From contig OX411543.1 of assembly GCA_948146395.1 (NCBI GenBank), positions 48,522,517-48,586,516 of the forward strand: 64,000 bases of DNA, given 5' to 3'. A model generated the notes under the pieces. It saw only the letters and a program-made list of their open reading frames with translations, searched no databases and had not been told where the DNA came from. Below, in pieces: positions 40,801 through 52,800 of this stretch. The translations under genes were made by a program, and so were the position numbers. Position 1 is the stretch's first letter. Each line of letters begins with the position of its first letter. Source of the stretch: Fragum whitleyi (taxonomy: Eukaryota; Mollusca; Bivalvia; Cardiida; Cardiidae).

Positions 40801-43800
40801 TCCAAGATTTCATAAAGATAATCATTCTGATTAATTATCAGGTTGATTGGGCAAATAATATGGCCTCTAGAGTGTCCACAAGGTTTATCTAAGATTTGAC
40901 CCCGTGACCTAGTTTTTGACCCCACTTGACCCAATTTCCAACTTGTCCAAGATTTCATCAAGATATTCATTCTGACCAATTTTCAGGATGATTGGACTAA
41001 AACTTTCACCTCTAGAGTGTCTACAACGTATTTCAAAGTTTTGACCCCATGACCTAGTTTTTGATCCTACATGACCCAATTTCAAACTTGTCGAAGATTT
41101 TATCAAGATAATCAATCTGACCAATTTTCAGGATGATTGGGCTAAAAATATGGCCTCTAGAGTGTCCAAAAGTTTTTTTAAGATTTGACGCCGTGACCTA
41201 TTTTTTAATCCCGATTGACCAAATTTTGAACTTGTCCAAGATTTCATCAAGATAATCATTCTGACCAATTTTCAGGATGATTGGGCTTAAAATATGGCCT
41301 CTAGAGTGTCCACAAGGTTTTTCTAAGATTTGACCCTGTGTCCTAGTTTTTGACCCCACTTGACTCAATTTTGAACTTGTGCAAGATTTCATCAAGATAT
41401 TCATTCTGACCAATTTTCAGGATGATTGGGCTAAAAATATGGCCTCTAGTGTGTCCACAAGGTTTTCCTAAGATTTGACCCTGTGACCTAGTTTTTGACC
41501 CCACTTGACCCAATTTTGAACTTGTGCAAGATTTCATCAAGATATTCATTCTGACCAATTTTCAGGATGATTGGGCTAAAAATATGGCCTCTAGAATGTC
41601 CACAAGGTTTTTCTAAGATTTGACCCTGTGACCTAGTTTTTTACCCTACATGACCCAATTTCGAACTTGTCCAAGATTTCATCAAGATAATCATTCTGAC
41701 CAATTTTCAGGATGATTGGGCTAAAAATATGGCCTCTAGAGTGTCCACAAGGTTTTTTCTAAGATTTGACCCTGTGACCTAGTTTTTGACCCCACTTGAC
41801 CCAATTTCGAATTGTGCAAGATTTCATCAAGATATTCATTCTGACCAATTTTCAGGATGATTGGGCTAAAAATATGGCCTCTAGAGTGTCCACAAGGTTT
41901 ATCTAAGATTTGACCCTGTCTGACCTAGTTTTTGACCCCACTTGACCCAATTTCCAACTTGTCCAAGATTTCATCAAGATAATCATTCTGACCAATTTTC
42001 AGGTTGATTGGGCTAAAAATATGGCCTCTAGAGTGTCCACAAGATAAATGTTGACGACGCACGACACCTGACGCACGACGGACAACGGATGACGGACATC
42101 AAGTAACCCCAAAAGCTCACCTTGAGCACTTCTTGCCAGGGTTGGCAATCGACCGGTCGATTGGAGTATTGACCAGACCAGTGGTCAATACTGGTTTTAA
42201 CCGGTCAATACTGGTCGATTGGTGGTCGATTGGTCAATTCATATAACCATCCCCTATTACCTTGCCATTTAGTGCCATATTCTTTTATTTTGATAAAATA
42301 GACTAAAGCAATATTAATTAGTGATGTAGTAATAGTAATAAAGGAAACAAGTTATTCGATTTTGAAAGGTTAAAAACAATCTGGTCCACTCAGTGGTCGA
42401 TTGGCGGTCAATTGGTCTTTTGAACTAAATTATAACGTATTTCCTTTCATCCTACAAATTTCATTGCTGTACTTTATTATATTCATCAATAACTAAATGA
42501 CCATACTGTAAAAGAAATGATGCAAAGTAAAAGATAGAATTTGCTACAGTCTTTCAAGGGCCAAAATATTTTTCTGTAAAACCTGAATGACTATATTGGA
42601 ATCTACCAGGGCCCAACACATGTTATAGTACCTGAGTCTGGACTAACCTAATGATTACATTGGTGTGTTTTAGACTCTTAGTTTTATCAGTACACAATTA
42701 CTGGTCATTGAGATGATAGTAATTGTGCTTGACATCTGATTGCAATTTGAATTGTGTGACAGTGTGCTTCAATTTGATAAGTGTGAAAGTCTTGTCAATT
42801 AAGTTACCTTTGCCAGTTCAGGGTTTTCATTAAAAGTGACCTTATAATAGGCTTTACAATGATCATGGCCAGCTCATTGATAAACCAGTATATCCATATA
42901 TAAACAGTATATGCATGATTATACTATAATTCATATAGTAATAAACACTAAATTGACAACTCAATCTCACTCAGCCAACTTAATTATTCAATTAACCAGT
43001 ATTAACCGCCTGTTTTTTTTGCAAATGACCAGTATTGACTGGTATTGACCAGTATTGACCACTTCCAGGAGTATTGACCGGGGCGGTTTAAACCGGTTAA
43101 AACCAGCCGGTTAAAACCTCCCCGGTCAATTCTTGCCAACCCTGCTTCTTGCTCAGGTGAGCTAAAAACGATTATCGATTGTGATTTGAAACCAATTGCC
43201 AAACACTAGTCAATATGGACAAGGACGGTTCAATGAAACATCTATCTGGTCATATTGTAGTCATTACACATTCTTAACTATAACTATTTCAGATCATTTC
43301 CTTCAAGGATGACACTAATTTTCTACTAGAGGTAGCCAAAATTAGCACAGCAGATTTTTAACTACATTGCATCATTAATTTGAATACGGGTGTTATATAA
43401 CACAAATACGTAAGTATAGGGTGCTACAAAAGTGATCATACTTCTCCTATGTAAGGGTGGTGTGTTAGGACTGTGCATATCACCTGTACTTCCACCTAGA
43501 GAGCTGGAGGAGTGGATGGCAGAGTCAGAATTTGTCCTGAAATATAAAATGGGGAGATTTTTATCAAATACAAGCTACAATGAAAAGAAAAGCCAAGTTT
43601 AACAAGATTCTTACTCTGCCCAGTGCTCAGGATGAAAACGTTGGAGAAACACTTTGCAAATCATACCTGGCTTTGCATGAGTACAGCATTCAAAGTGGGG
43701 TACCATTGCAAAACCTTAGCAAATGTTTATGCATCCTGAAAACAGGCCTGGCATCCAGTGCTGGGTAAAATTAAGAAGAAAGTTTAGATTGATTTAACTA

Positions 43801-46800
43801 CAATACAGATATTGGATGATCCTTTGGCTTTTTAGAGTGTGTTCTAGTATGAGACTAGGGTATAAACTAAGCTTTTTTTTCCCCCAACAGTAAAATTATT
43901 GATAATTGATATTAAAATTGATTTTCTATTACCATTGTTGACTTTCTGTGGAGAAAAAGTCAGTAATTCTGAGTAAACTAGTAAAATCTCTCTGGCTATA
44001 TGTGACATTCTGGGAAACAATGAGACTTGAGAAGACATCTATAACCCTTGATCTGCTAAATTCAAATTTTGTTTCAATCAAATTGCCTATTTTATGCCAT
44101 TCTAACCAGTCTTGCTCTAGGATTTACCAAAGAAATTATGTAGAAAGGAGGCACAAAAGGCTTAGATCAGACTACCCATCTGTGCAGGCTGATTTTAGTC
44201 CATGCTGTCTTCAAAAACTTTGTGTAAAAAGGAATCTTTTGACAACAGCAGGAGAAGGGTTAAGCATGCAAAAGTTTTGAAGTTTATCATTCTGCATGAA
44301 AGAAAAAGCAGCTCTTTAAAGGAATCCAAGATACTTGAGAGATACAGATTTCAAAACAGAAGGGCTAACATTCATAGAATGAGGTCTTATTCAAAGCATA
44401 GTTAACTAGCTTAAGACCACTGGTTCTTCTGTGTTTCTGAGTATTAAAGAAAGGCTAAAGTTTCCCTTGAAAACTTTTACAATGAAACCTCCTTGAAGCA
44501 AAAGAAATGACAAAAGAACAAATCTTAATTATCCCTGTCTTACTGAACACCAACTTTTCAATCCATACTCTGTGGTTGGGTTTAAGAGTTAGCGTTTTTT
44601 TTAAATAATTTTCTTATGCACATGCATTTGTACAAGAACGATGCAATTATTTCTTTATTAGCCAAATTTTCAGTAGCAATTAATCACATTCCAGTTACAA
44701 GAAAATTATTCCAGTAAACAGTTTGTTATTTATCATGACTTTTCCAGTCCACAGTGTACTATATTTCCTCCAATGAGAAAGCCCTCCATAACAGCATGTC
44801 TGCCTTCACTATTTACTTATAAAATTGCAGTGCAATAGATTAATCTCAAATCTAAGAAGTTTGAGAGACATTTTCTATAATCTATGGTTAGTTTCCTCTA
44901 AACCAACATCTGAATTAATATCTTGTGGAAACTTATTTCAAATAAAAAGAGAAAATGAAAAAAAAAACAACATTCATTTGATTATGTTTTGCTTCAGATA
45001 AGGGTCCACAATATAAGCTCCTTATAATATGACCGACGTTGCCGGGGTGAAATAATCCCGTTGAATATTTTTGATATTACACGGGTGTTATTACATTAGT
45101 GGAATGACTATGCAAATGAGCTCAGAGCGAATAGCAACTCTATATTGTTACTACGAAAATGACGTCATAATCTATGTTTGGTGACGTCATTATGAAAAGG
45201 CGTTATAAGTTTCGCGGAAAATTGAAACGTTGAATATCAAGAGTTTTGACGATTTTTTGCTAAAATTCGGGTTATAATATAAACAAAATATAAAATTTGA
45301 ACTCATGAATTACAGAATTTATTAAACTCGTCATCTAAAACAGATAAAAACTAGGCTGCGCCGAGTTTTTATCTGTTTATAGATGACTCGTTTAATAAAT
45401 TCGGTATTCAATGACCACTCATTCAATATCCTCTATTTATGCACTCTTTGTATAGCCCCTTTGGTTGATTTTTAGCAACAAAAGCACAGACTTTAGTTGA
45501 CTGCTTTGCTGTTGGGTGCTTAATAGTAGACAAAAATAAATATAAGTCAAAAGGGGACATAATTTACACAAAATGACATTGCTTATGCTATAGCTATACC
45601 TTTTTTGTTCTTTCCAAAAATTAGATAACTTTCTTCAAAATTCTATGGAGGACAGAGTTGTCCTAATCCAACATAAGATTGATCTCTAACCTAATTGAAT
45701 CTGGCGTAGGAGGAGCAGGCAATTTATAGAACTTTTGTTTCCCCATGGAGCCCATTTAATTAAGCCAGTCTGATTTAGTAGAATCCAAACAATCTATAAC
45801 AATTCTATTGTCTGAACTTCTCTAATCAGAAGTAATTCAACAGAGATCTAGACAGGAGGTCCATGGTGGTCCTAAATAGCTCAACTGAGTAGCCATCTCA
45901 AAAACTGAAAAAGTCCTCAACTTCTATGCAAATTAAAATTCTAGGCTTTATTGATTAGAAGGAACAGGTTTTTAAAGTATTTATTTATTTATTAAAGATA
46001 TCTGCCAATTGCCATAACTGCCAGAGGTATTGATGAAATACTGATTTTTCTCTGATTTTTAATTTCTTTTTAATTTTCGCTTTGAAGAACACTGCCCAAG
46101 GTTCAATACTGTAATATTTCTTAAAATCTGATGTAAAGTATTTCAGGAGAAGATTTTTTCAAAGATTTTACTCTTAGTTTCTTTATAAACTAATTTTATC
46201 TGCGACATATGGCATATTAGATCTTCATTACTTTATGTATTTACAAAGAAGACCACAAGGCAAACTTACATATTATATATAAAAGTTCTAGACCTTAGGC
46301 TTTAGGAGGAGAAGACTTTAAAGAATATCAATGAAATTTCTTAATAGCAAAAGCAACCACAGTTTTTTTAAGGATTCTGACTGCTTGAAGTATTTTAGAA
46401 GAGCACGACAAAAGATATTGGGAGAAATGTGAAATATACGTTCATTATTGAAAAGTAATGTACTGTAAAGCTTTCATTCACTAAGATTAAATAAAGAGAT
46501 TTTTTTCATTCAATAATCAGATGAAGGGTTACTAAGCAACATAATTCAATAATCATACATTCAAGTGCAACTACTAAACACATTGAAAATATGCTTCACT
46601 CATTATATCCATCCTGCTTTATAACACACTAATCAAGTTACTAATAATTAAGGGGACAATTGCTGATCCCCTGCAATTTGCCATGTCATCAAAATGCTTC
46701 TATACATTTTGATATAAATCATTTAATTTGAAGAACATGGAAACAATTTAAACTGTGATTAATTAAAATGTCTTATTGGCAACTCCACACTGCAGTCTCT

Positions 46801-49800
46801 GTAATCATGAGAGGAGCATAACTGCCAAGTTTGAAATCAATTGGACAAAGGATGACAAAGTTATACTTTATATAGGCAAAGAAGTGGATGCTGCCACCTA
46901 CCAGATGCCAATACGCCACTGGTGAAAAACATATGGACTATTTTCTGACAGGCATATAAAATGGTACCATCTGGGAACAATATTAATTATTTGAAAAAGG
47001 AGATTGGTTCTATGGTACCGTAGGTCACAATTGGAAAATTATTTCATGGTAAGACAGAATGATATCTTTACTGTTCTCTCTCTAATAAGAGCAGGGAAGT
47101 TCCTTATGTCAATGTCAAATTTTCATTCCCTTGATTTTTTCATTCCTTTGAACTTTCATATGTCCATTTTTAGCCAGACCAGTGCATTTGATAATGAGGA
47201 TTTATACATACATACAGACACAAAATTCCCCTTGCAACTCTCTATATATAAGCCTGTGTATGACATTTCTAACATATTCACATGTATGTGAGGTACAGGG
47301 CTCTAAATGGTGTTTTACATGAAGGAGACATCGACTCCCTAACTAAGAAATTCTGGAGGGTCAAATCTAATTTTAAACTGGTCAAAACAAGAGAAAGAGT
47401 AAAACATTAGTAAATTTTGCGGGTATAAGTGTCAATTGACCTTTCATTGTAAAGATATAAAGAAAATATTTATTTGTAAAATTTAAAATAATATACAAAA
47501 TACATAAACATTGAAAATTTGTATGACAAAACCCAGTTCTGACCATTGAAATATCTCTATAAGGGGTCATTTGACCCCCTTTGGAGAAAATTTTAAGGGT
47601 CAAAATAAAAAAATTTCAGATTTTGTGGGGTCCAAAACCTAGTTCAAGGGTCAATCACAAGCCCTGGATGTACCTACATTTTGCAGCCTGGAATGACAGA
47701 AAGAGTATAAAGATTTTTTTTCAAGTCATGTACAGAAATTAAGTACTGTTATGCTCTAATAAAACCCAATCCCCCTTTTTGGAGGTTGAACTTGACCATT
47801 TTTTATGTGTTTTTACAAAACCTTGAAGCCTGTAATTACGGCCCGTACTCACAAAATCAAGGCCACGTAAAATTCAACAGAGGTTTTATGCAGGTTTTCT
47901 GCAATCAAATGTTAATATTTTACCTGTACTATGTTTATTTTGGCCTTTTTTTCACCATCTTAACAAATATCAATGGCTCAGTGCAAAACCATTGTAACTG
48001 CCTATATGTTTTTAGGCAGTTACAACTGTTTTGCATTGGGCCATCGATATGTAGAGTAGCCTCAAAAATAAGCACATCCCTTTCTAATGAAAATGTGATG
48101 ATTCTAATAGAACCCAGGGGTTCTATAGGAGCTTTTACAATATGTAGCTATCAGCAGATTGCATAGCGAATACTCTTATTAGATGTCTTGAGGCACAGAC
48201 TGATCCCAGTCTTTTATTTTGCACACATGTGATATCCATTGAAATGTCAAACACAGGCTCATATTGTTTGCATACCAGAGCCTTTGAACCAGAACTTACT
48301 ACATAAGTCCTATCATGCATTTACCTTGGCTTAATGAAATATCTTCATCCTTTGCAACACATTTTTAAACAAATGCATATTCATATAATAACATATGATA
48401 TTCAACCTGCTACCATTGAACATAGATCTGGGCTAGTCCAAATGAATATTTCTTCCAGGTCAGAGCTACAGATAGAGGGGGTATTTCGGTTTTTCAAATC
48501 TACCCTTGTCATGCTGAATAAAAGTCTTTGCAAAATAAATGTAAATTCAAAGTGCTAAAAGCACTGGAAGTTACCAAATGTGGGCGAGTATTGATTTTGG
48601 AAATGCATTGTTTAACACCATTCTGGTTAAAAATGAAATTCAGGTGGTATGAACTAAGATCAGGCTGCACATTAGTGCAGGCTGATGTTTGTCTATACCT
48701 CCTGTCAAAGCAGGAATATTCAGGGATCAGCATGACAAGGGTTAAAATATTTCATTATTTCTTACTTAAACCCTATGTTGTTGGTATTCGTTTGAAACAT
48801 CTCATCGAGACAATTCAAATGAGTACCAACATCAAAATTTCAGACTGGCTTTACCCCTCTTATCTAGAATCTCATTCCTCTTAAAACAGGATCTTTTCCC
48901 CTAAAGATTTAAGAAACCTTGCTGATGTACCAGCTACTACATGGCTCTCAAAAGTAAAATAATATATGATTTTCAGACAAAAATTCCTGTACAAAACGAG
49001 GATGACCTGGGTCGCTATGGTAACAGATTAAATTATATTCTTTGGGCCAGGGTCTTTCCACGTACAAATATTTGACCCTTGACCTCCACTACCAACATAG
49101 AGCAAACAAGACAATGGATGACACATCATTTATCTTACAAACTGATAAATAGCAGAATCATGTAATTATCCATAACCTCATAGGGCAAACTCAGCCTCCA
49201 AATGCAAGCTTATTTTAAGCAGCATTGGCCTTTTGGCTTCCCATTGATAACATATGTTCTGACATTAGTCCTCTGAATAAAGTTTTGTCTTGGGTTGGTT
49301 GACACAAGGGTGACAACTTATTTTATTGCTAATGTCATCAGCTTTTTATCATTGAATGAAACATGTTTTCATTTCATAGTTAAACATCATTTGAGCATGT
49401 GCATGACATTTCCAACTATTCATGTGTGCATGATGGAAAGATGTTGAGTAGCCTGGACAATCACACAGTGCATTAAGATTAAATTTGAGTTGTAAATGGC
49501 GATTTTAGGTCTTTAGTCATCAATTTAGCGCATAGCAAAGACTCCAATCAGGCTGTATGGCTACACAAGCTAATCTGAATCTCAATGTTGCACTCATGTG
49601 AAACTGTTGGAGATGATTTTTTTTTTATTTTTTTTATAAAAATTCCTGTGTATGCAATTTCTTTTTGTTTACAAAAGGCAAGAACATGTATCTTTAGAGA
49701 GCAAGCATTACTTGATATATGATGTGTACACCCTTTGTCTTCTTGTAACATTATCAAGTTTCATTCAACCATAGATTTAAGTATCAACACTTTTAGAGCA

Positions 49801-52800
49801 AATTCAGAGCACTCACTGCAAATTTTATACCTAAAATGTGATTTGCACTGCCTGTATCACTTAGTCTGCTGATAACTTAAAGCAGCCATCTTAGATAACC
49901 ATGTCTTACACATGTGTAAGATCACATTCTAAATGACGTCATTGTGAAGAATGACGTCATTGTGAAGAATAGATGAACTGAGCCCAAACTTGCCAATTAA
50001 CATTTCTATTTTAGACTAGGTTAAAGATCAGCTTTTTTGAAACAAAATCTCCAGATCCTATACATATTCAGATCTCATAAGCAGGGTTTTAAGGGACACA
50101 GGTTTTGAGAGTCTCACTCACAAATATGTAGCCAGGACCCTCAAAACTATCTGGTGCGTGTCCCATTGACCCTTTGAGAATCAATTTCATAAAAGAATTT
50201 TTCCTGACGGTGAGCCCCAAATATTGACACCATTCTTTATCTTTGACTAGGAAAAAGCTCTAAATTCACATGAAAACAAGACTATTGCTTAAAAGAGATA
50301 GTTTATATCTAAAGCAGGGACTCCAAAACTTTAGAAACGACTCCCAAGATCCCAATGATTTAGTCCAATGGACAATGTTTTCTTGATCCAATACTAAAAC
50401 CCTGCATTTGTGATAACTCTGGAAACTCTGTGAAAACTTGTTGAAATATACCAAGCAATTATCTGAGATGGTTTTTAAAGTAAAGGCTAAAAGACAGACA
50501 GATGTACAAACAACAGACACAATACCACAACACCCATCTGGTTCTCTGTCAAGGTAGCTTTCTTTGAGAGGTTTGAAAACCACTTTGTAAGTGTATGTAT
50601 TTCTTTAAACACTTTCAAAAGTTTTGCACCTTCCCTTCCACTTGGTTTTATTGATATGGCACATTGATAGTAAAAACTGAATGTTTGAACTAATTTGCAG
50701 GATTTCTACTGAATGAACTAAACTGTGTTGATACATTAAGCTGAGTGTTAAGAGTGCTTCAACCATTTGCTTCTTGTTACTGGCTCTTCCAAACCCAGTT
50801 GCAAACTTGCAGTTAATCAAGTTACTCCTCACCATGAGGCTTTACCAACGAATAATATAGACTATTTTCAATCTAGTTATCCAAAAGATATACCAAGTGC
50901 AACGAGGAGAAGCATAAAGGTTTAGGAGACATGAAATTTGGTTAGTAAGATCACTCACCGAGATAAATGACTAACACCATTAAGGTGTCGAAACATCCTG
51001 TAAAATGAGTTTGGTGTTATAAAAGTGCAATCAAAAGTGATCTGATCTAGTGCAATCCACCTATACCCCTAATTATTTTGGTATTTTGGACAGGTATCCT
51101 TAAACTAATTGCTCAATACTAAAAGGCAGACAATCATTGGCATTTCAATTTTATCCATATTAAGCCTCATAAGATTATTCTAAATATCCCTAAATATTGA
51201 TTCAATATTTATGACATTATCATTACAACTGCAGCCACACAATTATGAATTAACTAGTATCAATTTTCCAAAGATCAAAATTATATCAATATCTTAAGGT
51301 AGTGGAACCATACTAAATCTGCAACATTTCGGAACTCATGAACTTTCACAATGTTTACCGAGGTTTCCTAATGAATATCATTAGGAAACCTTGGTTAACA
51401 CTGTTAAAGTTCATTACTTTTGAAATGATGCTGAACTTTTACGGTTCAGCTACCTTTTAAGGCAGGGCAGGGGGCTTGAACGCCTTTAGCAATCAATACC
51501 TCACCATTCTTAAAATCCTCCCATGAGTCCCCTCTAAACATTGACCTAATCAAGATTAAAGGTAACCGTTATGAAGTTTCAACAATTGTATGTTCTACTT
51601 GATAACAAAAACAGATTTTATTTCAATCAACTCAAATTCAAAACCATCTTCTTTTACAAAACCATCTTCTCTATTCTTCTGATTTGAATAATTATTTCTA
51701 ACTCATCTTTTTTTAACATTACTGTGCCAGTTTATTGCAAGCAAAATTGCTTCAAAATCTAGCTCCCAATAATAAATTAATATTTTGATAATATTAGGGG
51801 CGCTTGAGCACCTGATTTTCTCCAAAGGCCCTAAACTCCTGATAATGATTAAAATGGAATGATAAGATTTTTTTGAAAACAAGAGATACAACTCACATGC
51901 AAAATAATTTTCAACATGATTTGAAATCCACCCAGAACATTCATGTGAAATGCATTTGAAATCAAGCTTATACCTTCTGATGATTTCAAGTTTTCATTAA
52001 AATTAATTGTATCTACCATACCATAAAATTTCTAATAGAGCTCCATGCTCTAATATAACCCTACCCACTTGTTAGATGTCAAAATTGAACATTATCCACA
52101 AGTTTTTTCAAACTTGAAGCCTCTAATAATTAAAAACAGGTAGGGCCAGTAATTCAGCTTGTTTTACTAGACTGAAAAAAAAGTCACAAGCCCACTACAA
52201 ATTATAAGTTGTGTATGACAAAAAATTTTTTCCAAATTATTGGGGTTTTTTTTGGGTTTTTTTTTTTTTTCCTAAAGTTTACATAAGTAACCCGTCACCC
52301 AAAGAGACCATCTGGGTAGTGGAAAAGTGTTGAACATAGTCAGACTGTGTGGACTTCTTTTCACATGACCATGACTATTGTTTGGGCTTGTTTTTTGGCA
52401 CTTGTGCACTAACTTCAAGAAAACCTTTATTCTTTGAATTAATGAAGTGTCTAGGATTAAATTACACATCTTTCTTTTCTAACTCCTATATTTTCTTTTT
52501 TTGAGCTGGCCTCATGCATAGGATAACCTTGGTGAACACTTTCCATATTTAGCAGATTTTCCATTATGAATGGCTATTTACACTATAAAAGAAACATTCT
52601 TGATTGCTATCAGCTGGATCCTATCCCTATTTTGCTTATTGCAACTGGACATACCAAGGTGTTTGTTTTCGTATGATATGTTATGTATGCATACAGAAGT
52701 CCAGTTTAGAGGAGGGAAAAGCAAGTCTCAAATCTTTATTTCGCAACGAAACCCTATGTTGTAGGTACTCATATGAATTGTCTTGATGAGACAATGCCAA

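Larger units (their letters stand above)
35450..43441 (-). other. CRTC intron 5 (8.0 kb)
   Basis: Contains a decayed H1 copy (36388-36900), a 'gactcc' repeat (37370-37772), an inverted-repeat element (39250-39361), a fold-back family copy (40153-40310), a hairpin (40544-40616) and the large H1 array 40773-43167 with a hAT-like insertion. There is a poly(C) run at about 37212-37223. Gaps 35450-36387, 36901-37369, 37773-39249 and 39362-40152 show no genes. Confidence 0.8.
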
